From: Candidatus Poribacteria bacterium | GTDB lineage: Bacteria; Poribacteria; WGA-4E; PCPOR2b | DNA: 6,466 nt | NCBI GenBank assembly: GCA_027296925.1 | Contig: JAPUIP010000771.1 | Location: forward strand, 1 to 6,466 | Reading direction: 5' to 3' | Part shown: piece by piece, positions 1 to 5,099 of the stretch | Layout: each line of letters opens with the position of its first letter | Position numbering within the stretch: position 1 is the stretch's first letter | Translations under genes and position numbers: made by a program | The notes under the pieces: generated by a model | Told to the model about the DNA's origin: nothing | Databases searched by the model: none | Seen by the model: only the letters and a program-made list of their open reading frames with translations

Positions 1-216
1 GATCCACCCGACGGCATGACGACCATCCGTTTTTCTGGATTTCCCGAGGTTGATGTTTGGGAGGCACAAATGACTGCGTTTCGGGAAGCCGTGCGTGCGG
101 ACGCGCCATCGCTACTGCCGCCGACGGGCGTTTTTCTGACCAACTCGATCATGGATGGCATCTTCAGGTCTCAGCAGAAAGGGAAAGAGGTCGCGGTCAG
201 CGTTCCGGAGATTTAG
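1..216 (+). CDS. Gfo/Idh/MocA-family oxidoreductase, C-terminal fragment (5' end outside window)
   Basis: The frame is open from base 1 and stops with TAG at 214-216, giving 71 residues of a C-terminus. The ending 'LTNSIMDGIFRSQQKGKEV' matches the conserved last helix and strand of Gfo/Idh/MocA NAD(P)-dependent oxidoreductases. In that family a '(N)xxxMDGIYRSAxxGxEV' block closes the alpha/beta substrate domain, following a region that mentions the whole-protein substrate set ('EAQMTAFREAVR'). The family oxidises or reduces sugars, inositols and related polyols in the cytoplasm. The Rossmann domain and the EKP catalytic motif would lie upstream of the window, so substrate cannot be inferred. 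An internal ATG at 16 is not the real start because homology continues to the window edge. A 69-base spacer separates it from the next gene, so co-transcription is possible but not shown. Confidence 0.85.
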   Translation, partial: DPPDGMTTIRFSGFPEVDVWEAQMTAFREAVRADAPSLLPPTGVFLTNSIMDGIFRSQQKGKEVAVSVPEI

Positions 217-217
217 A

Positions 218-261
218 CGTCAGACGTAATGCGTAATGCGTCAGTTCCGCCACCATTACGC
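218..261. repeat. Heptamer repeat tract with inverted copy in the spacer
   Basis: Four consecutive 7-bp units can be read: a CGTCAGA unit (218-224), two identical CGTAATG units (225-231 and 232-238), and a CGTCAGT unit (239-245). An oppositely oriented copy, CATTACG, lies at 254-260. GCGTAATG (231-238) and CATTACGC (254-261) are perfect 8-bp inverted repeats around a 15-base loop, so a small hairpin could form. No T-run follows, so this is not a typical intrinsic terminator. Similar heptamer-phased tracts appear at 2774-2801 and 3946-3966. Confidence 0.6.
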
Positions 262-271
262 AACAAACGAT

Positions 272-276
272 GGGAG
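272..276 (+). promoter_or_regulatory. Ribosome binding site deciding the start at 286
   Basis: GGGAG lies 9 bases upstream of the ATG at 286. It supports that start over the in-frame ATG at 229, which sits inside the heptamer repeat and would add 19 low-complexity residues with no family character. Confidence 0.55.
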
Positions 277-285
277 TTGTTGCTC

Positions 286-1704
286 ATGGTACACATTCCG
301 ATTTTGCGGGCGGGCAAACCGTATAAAAGTTTGAATCTCGCTCGCGTAACACACATCAAAACAGGCGCGCCCCTCGCGATGGTGAGTCAGGCGAATCGTG
401 GACTGATTGCCAAGGATTTATGCACGATTGCGGAGAGCAAACGCGCCCTTGAGGCGTTATCCGTTTCAGAACTTCTGGAGATTTGTCAAACCGCCGCCCA
501 TCTTTTTATGGAATCCGATCTGCCCCTTGACGGCGACCTGCAATCGCCTAACGATTATGTTTGCCAGGTTTCTGGAACAACGGGTATGCCCGAAGCCCTC
601 TGTCGTAGGAATATGCAAAAAATTCGGTTAGTGTTGGAAGAGATGGAAGTCGTCCTGGGGGGCTTGACGCGCGGGCTAGAACTCACCATTCTCGATTCCG
701 GTTGGGGGATTCAAAATAAACGTCCCTTGAGCTATGTTCGTCAAACTGAAGCGTTGGGGGCTGTCCTGCCCAGCAACTCCCCCGGCGTGCATTCTCTCTG
801 GCTTCCAGCCATCCCCCTGAAAGTGCCGCTCGTCCTCAAGCCCGGCGGTGAGGAACCCTGGACGCCCTTTCGTATTGCGCAGGCTGTTATCGCAGCGGGC
901 TGTCCGCCGGAAGCATTTGGGTTTTACCCGACAGATTATTCGGGCGCCGCTGAAATCTTACTCCGTTGTGGTCGATCTTTGCTCTTTGGCGGCGAATCGA
1001 CGGTGGCGCCGTGGAAAGCAAATCCTGGCGTACAGATTCACGGGCCAGGGCAGAGCAAGATCATCATCGCAGCAGATCAGATTTCACAGTGGGAAGATTA
1101 TTTGGATCTCATGGTCGCTTCCGTCGCCGAAAACGGTGGCCGGTCCTGCATCAATGCTTCCGGAGTCTGGGTGCCAACGCGTGGACGTGAAATCGCAACG
1201 GCGCTGGCCGAACGCCTGGCACAAATCGAAGCGAGGCCGTTGGACGATCCGGACGCACAAATCGCCGCTTTCACTAATCCGAAATTTGCACATCAGCTTT
1301 CAAGTCTAATCGATAATCAGCTTAAAGTTCCGGGGGCAACCGATGTAACAGCCGAATTCCGAGGAGGGGAAAGAGTTGTTGAAAAAGACGGCTGTACGTT
1401 TCTCACCCCAACCGTCATCTGGTGTGAAGACCCCGAACATTCGCTGGCAAACGCGGAGTTCCTGTTCCCCTTCGTCAGTGTGGTCGAAGTGCCGCAGCGG
1501 GAGATTTTAGAACGTATCGGTCCCACCTTAGTGGTGACGGCCATCACGGAAGATGAAAACTTTATCGAAGATTTGCTCGACTCTCCGGATGTGGAACGGC
1601 TCAATTTAGGCCCGATTTCCACAAACCAGATCTCTTGGGACCAACCCCACGAGGGGAATCTGTTTGAGCACCTTTACCGGCAGCGGGCGTTGCAGATGAA
1701 ATGA
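286..1704 (+). CDS. Divergent aldehyde dehydrogenase-superfamily protein, possibly acyl-CoA/acyl-thioester reductase
   Basis: The protein has 472 residues from the ATG at 286. The ALDH fold can be followed in order: 'PSNSPGVHSLW' (162-172, Asn164 at the oxyanion-hole Asn position), 'LVLKPGGEEPWTP' (182-194, Lys185 at the NAD-binding Lys position), 'LFGGESTV' (233-240, in place of the FTGS motif), 'NGGRSCINASGVW' (283-295) with the probable nucleophile Cys288, and 'NAEFLFPFVSVVEV' (389-402, with Glu390 in the position of the EEIFGP glutamate). The usual general base in 'LELGG' is absent: the aligned stretch is 'IHGPGQSK' (251-258), with His252 where Glu is expected. CoA-acylating ALDHs and LuxC-type acyl-CoA reductases also lack this Glu. 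The helical N-terminal region, with 'VSGTTGMPEALCRRNM' (95-110), is not standard ALDH and resembles the layout of LuxC-type reductases. A role in reducing a thioester to an aldehyde is inferred; a dehydrogenase running the other way is not excluded. A small gene follows after 15 bases. Confidence 0.75.
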   Translation: MVHIPILRAGKPYKSLNLARVTHIKTGAPLAMVSQANRGLIAKDLCTIAESKRALEALSVSELLEICQTAAHLFMESDLPLDGDLQSPNDYVCQVSGTTGMPEALCRRNMQKIRLVLEEMEVVLGGLTRGLELTILDSGWGIQNKRPLSYVRQTEALGAVLPSNSPGVHSLWLPAIPLKVPLVLKPGGEEPWTPFRIAQAVIAAGCPPEAFGFYPTDYSGAAEILLRCGRSLLFGGESTVAPWKANPGVQIHGPGQSKIIIAADQISQWEDYLDLMVASVAENGGRSCINASGVWVPTRGREIATALAERLAQIEARPLDDPDAQIAAFTNPKFAHQLSSLIDNQLKVPGATDVTAEFRGGERVVEKDGCTFLTPTVIWCEDPEHSLANAEFLFPFVSVVEVPQREILERIGPTLVVTAITEDENFIEDLLDSPDVERLNLGPISTNQISWDQPHEGNLFEHLYRQRALQMK

Positions 1705-1719
1705 AGAGGGTAAGTAACA

Positions 1720-1959
1720 ATGAATCGACATTTAAGAGTGGTGTATCGTGACGGGGCATTTATCCCTCAATCGCCCTGTGATTTTCCTGAGGACTCAGAA
1801 GTGGAGTTGCTTGTTCAAGACCCAATGATACGTTCTCCTGAGGTTACCGATGCAGGGGAGCGAAAATCCTAAAGCAGGTAACAGAACGGATGCAGCGGAA
1901 TCCTATTCCTCCTGACGCCCCCCCAATTCACACGCAAGGTGATTCATGAAGGGTGCTGA
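1720..1959 (+). pseudogene. DUF104 (AF2212/PG0164-type) antitoxin-like small gene, broken by two compensating frameshifts
   Basis: The reading frame from ATG 1720 gives 'LRVVYRDGAFIPQ' and 'DFPEDSEVELLVQD', the beta-strand core of DUF104 proteins, whose pattern is an 'IxAxYExGxxxP...LPEGxxVxV' start. It stops after 50 residues at 1870-1872. The expected C-terminal tail continues in the -1 frame from 1866 as 'ILKQVTERMQRNPIPPDA'. It then returns to the first frame as 'QFTRKVIHEGC' with a TGA at 1957-1959. The breaks fall in an A4 run (1863-1866, one A short) and a C7 run (1918-1924, one C too many). Restored, the protein has 79 residues, the size expected for this group. Such proteins are often the antitoxin partner of a PIN-domain toxin, but no PIN gene follows. 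A GAAGAGG ribosome binding site precedes the start. Two homopolymer sequencing errors would explain the pattern equally well. Confidence 0.75.
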
Positions 1960-2014
1960 TACACACTCACGGGATGTCGTAAGAAAAGCCCAGTGAACTG
2001 AAAATTCATATAAC

Positions 2015-2020
2015 AGGAGA
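2015..2020 (+). promoter_or_regulatory. Strong ribosome binding site of the creatininase-family gene
   Basis: AGGAGA lies 5 bases before the ATG at 2026. It is the best Shine-Dalgarno match in the window and fixes this start. The 66 bases between the broken small gene and this start hold no other gene. A TATAAC at 2009-2014 has no acceptable -35 partner, so no promoter is called. Confidence 0.75.
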
Positions 2021-2025
2021 AACCT

Positions 2026-2772
2026 ATGATATTAGCTGAAATGACCTCGCCTGAAGTCGATGCTCTGCCGCGGGATATTGTCGTGCTCATCCCTGTGGCA
2101 TCTTGCGAACAACACAGCCTGCACCTTCCGGTATTTACCGACAGTCTTATTGGACAGGAGGTCGCGCGTCGTGTTCATGAACGCTGCTCGGATGATGTCC
2201 TGGTCCTACCCATGCAGTGGTTGGGATATTCCCAACATCACATACGGTACCCCGGCACCGTCAGTGCGATATCCGAAACCCACCTGCTGCTCATGATGGA
2301 TATCGTCGCCTCCATGGTGGGACACGGCTTCAAGAAGATTCTCATCCAGAACAGTCACGGCGGCAACGGCGCAAACATCTCCGTGCTCCTTCAGCGTTTG
2401 ATGGAGCGCTATGGGGATCAAGGCATCGAATTTTACTCACGGTGGGCCTGGGCGAGCGGCGACAAACTCGATGAGATTCGTGAGTTGGGTGGGGCAGGCT
2501 CCGGACACGCCGGAGAGACCGAGACCTGCATGATTATGGCGATAAACCCAGACCTGGTGCGTACGGACCGGCTGGACGCCGATGGTGAGCGTGAGGGGAT
2601 GCGAGTGGCGGGTATGGCCTCCTATTACCGGTTCGATCAGCGTACCCGGCACGGCGGTGTGGGCGATCCGAGGCCAGCAACCGCCGAAAAAGGAGAGCGT
2701 ATGCTGGATGCGTCCGCTGATGAGATTGCCGCGCAAATTCGAGAGATTCGGGCATTGCGGCCCTTTGGGTAA
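2026..2772 (+). CDS. Creatininase-family metal-dependent amidohydrolase
   Basis: The protein has 248 residues, typical for the family (about 240-270). The metal-binding layout is visible: 'CEQHSLHLPVFTD' (27-39) supplies Glu28, His30 and Asp39. 'QNSHGGNGAN' (108-117) supplies His111, and 'GHAGETET' (160-167) gives the conserved late His/Glu block. In characterised members these residues hold two divalent metals that hydrolyse a cyclic or linear amide; known examples are creatinine amidohydrolase, the deformylase ArfB and the mycofactocin maturase MftE. Residues 31-32 are Ser-Leu instead of the usual Gly-Pro of 'EQHGPHLP', and the preceding Gly-Ser is Ala-Ser, so the active-site loop is slightly divergent. 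Creatinine itself is an unlikely substrate. There is no signal peptide, so it is cytoplasmic. It has its own strong ribosome binding site, and 34 bases separate it from the next gene. MftE-like pairing with a radical SAM protein is noted, but no mycofactocin precursor peptide is seen. Confidence 0.88.
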   Translation: MILAEMTSPEVDALPRDIVVLIPVASCEQHSLHLPVFTDSLIGQEVARRVHERCSDDVLVLPMQWLGYSQHHIRYPGTVSAISETHLLLMMDIVASMVGHGFKKILIQNSHGGNGANISVLLQRLMERYGDQGIEFYSRWAWASGDKLDEIRELGGAGSGHAGETETCMIMAINPDLVRTDRLDADGEREGMRVAGMASYYRFDQRTRHGGVGDPRPATAEKGERMLDASADEIAAQIREIRALRPFG

Positions 2773-2773
2773 T

Positions 2774-2801
2774 CTTCACGCATCATTTTTTACGCATGAT
2801 T
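2774..2801. repeat. Imperfect 14-bp direct repeat (heptamer-phased) between two genes
   Basis: CTTCACGCATCATT (2774-2787) is followed at once by TTTTACGCATGATT (2788-2801), with 11 of 14 bases identical. The second unit contains TTTTACG, the same heptamer that is repeated three times at 3946-3966. The tract fills nearly all of the spacer between the creatininase and alcohol dehydrogenase genes. It has no hairpin and no promoter-like boxes that I can see. Confidence 0.5.
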
Positions 2802-2806
2802 CAAAG

Positions 2807-3916
2807 ATGCAACCATTCGATTTCCAGCCCAGCACGCGGGTCGTTTTTGGCGAAAATGCCCTGAACCAATTAGGCAGCTTGACGAAAGAACTCGGCGGGC
2901 GGCGCGTCCTGATAGTCACCGACCCCGGCATCGTGAAAGCGGGCATCGTCGAAAGTGCCTTGAATGCCCTGAAACGGGAATCCGTTGAGGCTTTCGTCTT
3001 TGACAACGTGGAAGAAAATCCGACGACCCGACATGTCGAAGCGGGCGTCCGGTTTGCCAAAGCCCAGGGACAGATTGATCTGATCATCGGTTTGGGCGGC
3101 GGCAGTGCAATGGATTGCGCCAAAGGGGTCAACTTCATCCTCACCAACGGCGGAACGATGGAAGATTATTGGGGGGTGGACAAAGCAACTAAACCGATGC
3201 TTCCTTCCATCGGCATTCCAACGACGGCGGGGACGGGCAGTGAAGCCCAGTCTTTTGCATTGATCGCTCAAGAGGACACGCACCGGAAAATGGCGTGCGG
3301 TGACAAAAAAGCCAGATTCCGGACGGTAATTCTCGATCCGACCTTGACAGAAAGCGTACCAAAGCCGGTGGTAGCAGCAACAGGCATTGATGCGGTCTCT
3401 CACGCTCTGGAAAGTTATGTCACGACGCGGCGGAATCCGATTTCGCAGATGTTGGCCAGAGAAGCATGGCGTTTGTTGGATCGGAGCTTTGAAATCGTCT
3501 TGAGAGATCCGGAGAATATCGAAGCCCGGAGTCAAATGCTTCTTGGCGCGCATTTGGCGGGGGCTGCCGTAGAGAATTCGATGCTCGGTGCAGCACATGC
3601 GTGCGCCAATCCGTTGACCGCCAGATACCGCATGACTCACGGAATTGCGGTTGGGTTGATGCTCCCGTATGTCATTCGCTTTAACAGTCAATCGGTAAAC
3701 GAGCTTTATCAAGACTTGCACCCTTCGCCCCTGCATGAACGCATCATTCAACTGCAAACCGCGGCGGCTCTGCCAGACCGACTGCGGCACTTTCAGATTG
3801 ATCAGACAGACTTGCCCCAATTGGCAAAGGAAGCTGCGGCGCAGTGGACCGGGGATTTTAACCCGCGACCCGTCAGCGAAACTGAATGCCTTCAACTCTA
3901 TGAAGCGGCCTATTGA
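2807..3916 (+). CDS. Iron-containing (group III) alcohol dehydrogenase
   Basis: The protein has 369 residues from the ATG at 2807. An upstream in-frame ATG at 2582 lies inside the creatininase gene and is rejected. The N-terminal domain starts with 'RVVFGENAL' (11-19). It carries the NAD(P)-binding 'GLGGGSAMDCAKG' (95-107) and 'IGIPTTAGTGSE' (135-146), both signature blocks of the FucO/GldA/butanol dehydrogenase superfamily. The metal ligands are visible in the helical C-terminal domain: Asp195 and His199 in 'GIDAVSHALESY', His264 in 'GAAHACANPL', and His278 in 'MTHGIAVGLMLP'. All four are intact, so a metal-bound, active enzyme is expected, interconverting an aldehyde and an alcohol in the cytoplasm. 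The second His of the usual 'HxxxHPLG' motif, four residues after His264, is Asn268 here. No strong ribosome binding site precedes the start. Its 3' end overlaps the next gene by 17 bases, pointing to coupled translation. The natural substrate cannot be read from the sequence. Confidence 0.92.
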   Translation: MQPFDFQPSTRVVFGENALNQLGSLTKELGGRRVLIVTDPGIVKAGIVESALNALKRESVEAFVFDNVEENPTTRHVEAGVRFAKAQGQIDLIIGLGGGSAMDCAKGVNFILTNGGTMEDYWGVDKATKPMLPSIGIPTTAGTGSEAQSFALIAQEDTHRKMACGDKKARFRTVILDPTLTESVPKPVVAATGIDAVSHALESYVTTRRNPISQMLAREAWRLLDRSFEIVLRDPENIEARSQMLLGAHLAGAAVENSMLGAAHACANPLTARYRMTHGIAVGLMLPYVIRFNSQSVNELYQDLHPSPLHERIIQLQTAAALPDRLRHFQIDQTDLPQLAKEAAAQWTGDFNPRPVSETECLQLYEAAY

Positions 3917-5093
3917 ATCAACGCATCAAACACCGATTATCTATGTTTTACGTTTTACGTTTTACGTTATCCTGGGCTGTATGCAGATTAGCTCTGATGC
4001 GCAAAGCGAAGAACCCTCCGGCGATTGGAGCAGCTTTCGTGGGAATCCGCAACTGACGGGCGTCGCAGCCGGCAATCTCCCCGACGACCTTCACCTGCTA
4101 TGGACGTTCGAGGCTGGAGATAGCATCGAGTCGACGGCAGCCATTGCTGCGGGAACGGTTTATGTGGGTTCTTTGGATGGACACCTCTATGCAATCAACC
4201 TTGAAAATGGAAAATTAAAGTGGAAGTATCAGGCCTCCGAAGAGATCAAATCTTCTCCAACTGTATTCAGAAATGTGGTTTATTTCGGGGATGGGCTGGG
4301 AGATTTCCATGCGGTGGATGCCCAAACCGGTCAACAAGAATGGATCTTTCACGCTGATGCTGAAATTATCTCATCCGCAAATGTCGCCGGCGATCGCGTG
4401 TTGTTTGGATCCTATGACCAGTATCTGTATTGCCTTTCTGCCGCAGACGGTTCGTTGCTCTGGAAATTTGAGACCGAGGGCTATATTCACGGAACGCCGG
4501 CGATTTTTGATGAAGCCGTTACAATCGCCGGGTGTGACGGCTATTTGCGGCTCATCAACGTGAACGATGGTTTAGAGCTAGCAAAGGTAGAATTGAGCGA
4601 TTATGTCGCTGCGAGTGCCGCTATTCTGGACAATCACGCTTATGTGGGAACGTTTGGTCATCAGATCTTGTGCATTGACCTGAACGCAGGAGCGGCGCCG
4701 GCATCGTCCGGGGCGAAGCAAGCATCGCCCCTACTCTGGCAATACGAACCTCCGACGCGGCATTTTCCCTTTTACGCCTCGGCTGCCGTGACGGATAATC
4801 TGGTCGTCATTGGCGGCCGGGATAAAATCGTGCATGCTCTCCGGCCGCAAACGGGTGAACTGCTCTGGACTTATGCCGCCAAAGCGCGAGTGGACGCTTC
4901 GCCGGTAATCGTTGGGAATCGAGTTTTCGTTGCGACTGTAGGCGGCGTGATCGTTGCGCTGAACGTGGATTCGGGGCAACAGGTTTGGCAATTTGTAACG
5001 GGGTCAGCCATCATCGCCTCGCCAAGTATTGCGTCCGGCAAACTGGTGATCGGCTCAGAAGATGGCGTCCTGTACTGCTTCGGAAAAAGGTAG
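3900..5093 (+). CDS. PQQ-like beta-propeller protein (BamB-like fold), probable lipoprotein
   Basis: The protein has 397 residues from the ATG at 3900, inside the end of the dehydrogenase gene. The basic N-terminus (MKR) and hydrophobic stretch at about 12-26 end in 'VILGC' with Cys27, an acceptable though not perfect lipobox, so export and lipid anchoring are predicted. 'WSSFRGNPQLTGV' (43-55) is the usual opening of secreted PQQ-like propellers. Blade-closing motifs of the type 'VYVGSxDGxLYAIN...GxxxWKY' recur at about 87-110, 127-150, 167-190, 207-230, 247-282, 302-325 and 342-365. A last half-repeat (382-394) is completed by the N-terminal 'LLWTFEAG' strand, giving eight blades. The fifth blade holds an Ala/Ser/Gly-rich insert (264-276). 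There are no c-type heme CxxCH motifs and no clear PQQ-binding site, so a structural, scaffolding or sensing role is as likely as catalysis. An in-frame ATG at 3981 would give a protein without the signal peptide. No strong ribosome binding site is seen for 3900. Confidence 0.85.
   Translation: MKRPIESTHQTPIIYVLRFTFYVILGCMQISSDAQSEEPSGDWSSFRGNPQLTGVAAGNLPDDLHLLWTFEAGDSIESTAAIAAGTVYVGSLDGHLYAINLENGKLKWKYQASEEIKSSPTVFRNVVYFGDGLGDFHAVDAQTGQQEWIFHADAEIISSANVAGDRVLFGSYDQYLYCLSAADGSLLWKFETEGYIHGTPAIFDEAVTIAGCDGYLRLINVNDGLELAKVELSDYVAASAAILDNHAYVGTFGHQILCIDLNAGAAPASSGAKQASPLLWQYEPPTRHFPFYASAAVTDNLVVIGGRDKIVHALRPQTGELLWTYAAKARVDASPVIVGNRVFVATVGGVIVALNVDSGQQVWQFVTGSAIIASPSIASGKLVIGSEDGVLYCFGKR
3946..3966. 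repeat. Three perfect tandem copies of TTTTACG inside the signal-peptide coding region
   Basis: TTTTACG occurs three times without a mismatch (3946-3952, 3953-3959, 3960-3966) and is followed by a partial TTA. Because 7 is not a multiple of 3, the three copies are read in three different frames. They encode 'VLRFTFYV', most of the hydrophobic core of the signal peptide of the propeller protein. The same heptamer is part of the spacer repeat at 2788-2794. Confidence 0.85.
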
Positions 5094-5099
5094 AAAAAT

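Noticed and set aside
231..261. Intrinsic terminator after the oxidoreductase fragment
   Set aside because: The 8-bp inverted repeat has a 15-base loop, is rather A/T-rich and has no following T-run; it is better explained as repeats in opposite orientation.
229..285. Upstream in-frame ATG at 229 as the start of the ALDH-like protein
   Set aside because: It lies within the heptamer repeat, has no good ribosome binding site, and adds 19 residues without family character; the ATG at 286 has GGGAG at good spacing.
1953..1982. Start of a PIN-domain toxin gene after the DUF104 remnant (GTG at 1953)
   Set aside because: The frame stops after nine codons and shows no PIN start motif.
1986..2014. 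Promoter with TATAAC as -10 box upstream of the creatininase gene
   Set aside because: No acceptable -35 box lies 16-18 bases upstream, and the box abuts the ribosome binding site.
2582..2806. Long N-terminal extension of the iron alcohol dehydrogenase from the ATG at 2582
   Set aside because: This stretch is the creatininase gene read in another frame; family homology begins at the ATG at 2807.
2870..3895. 341-codon open frame on the minus strand opposite the dehydrogenase
   Set aside because: Its translation has no recognisable motifs, is rich in residues typical of antisense shadows, and lies wholly opposite a clear iron alcohol dehydrogenase.
3735..3899. Earlier start of the propeller protein at 3735
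   Set aside because: It would overlap the dehydrogenase by about 180 bases and place about 55 non-family residues ahead of the signal peptide.
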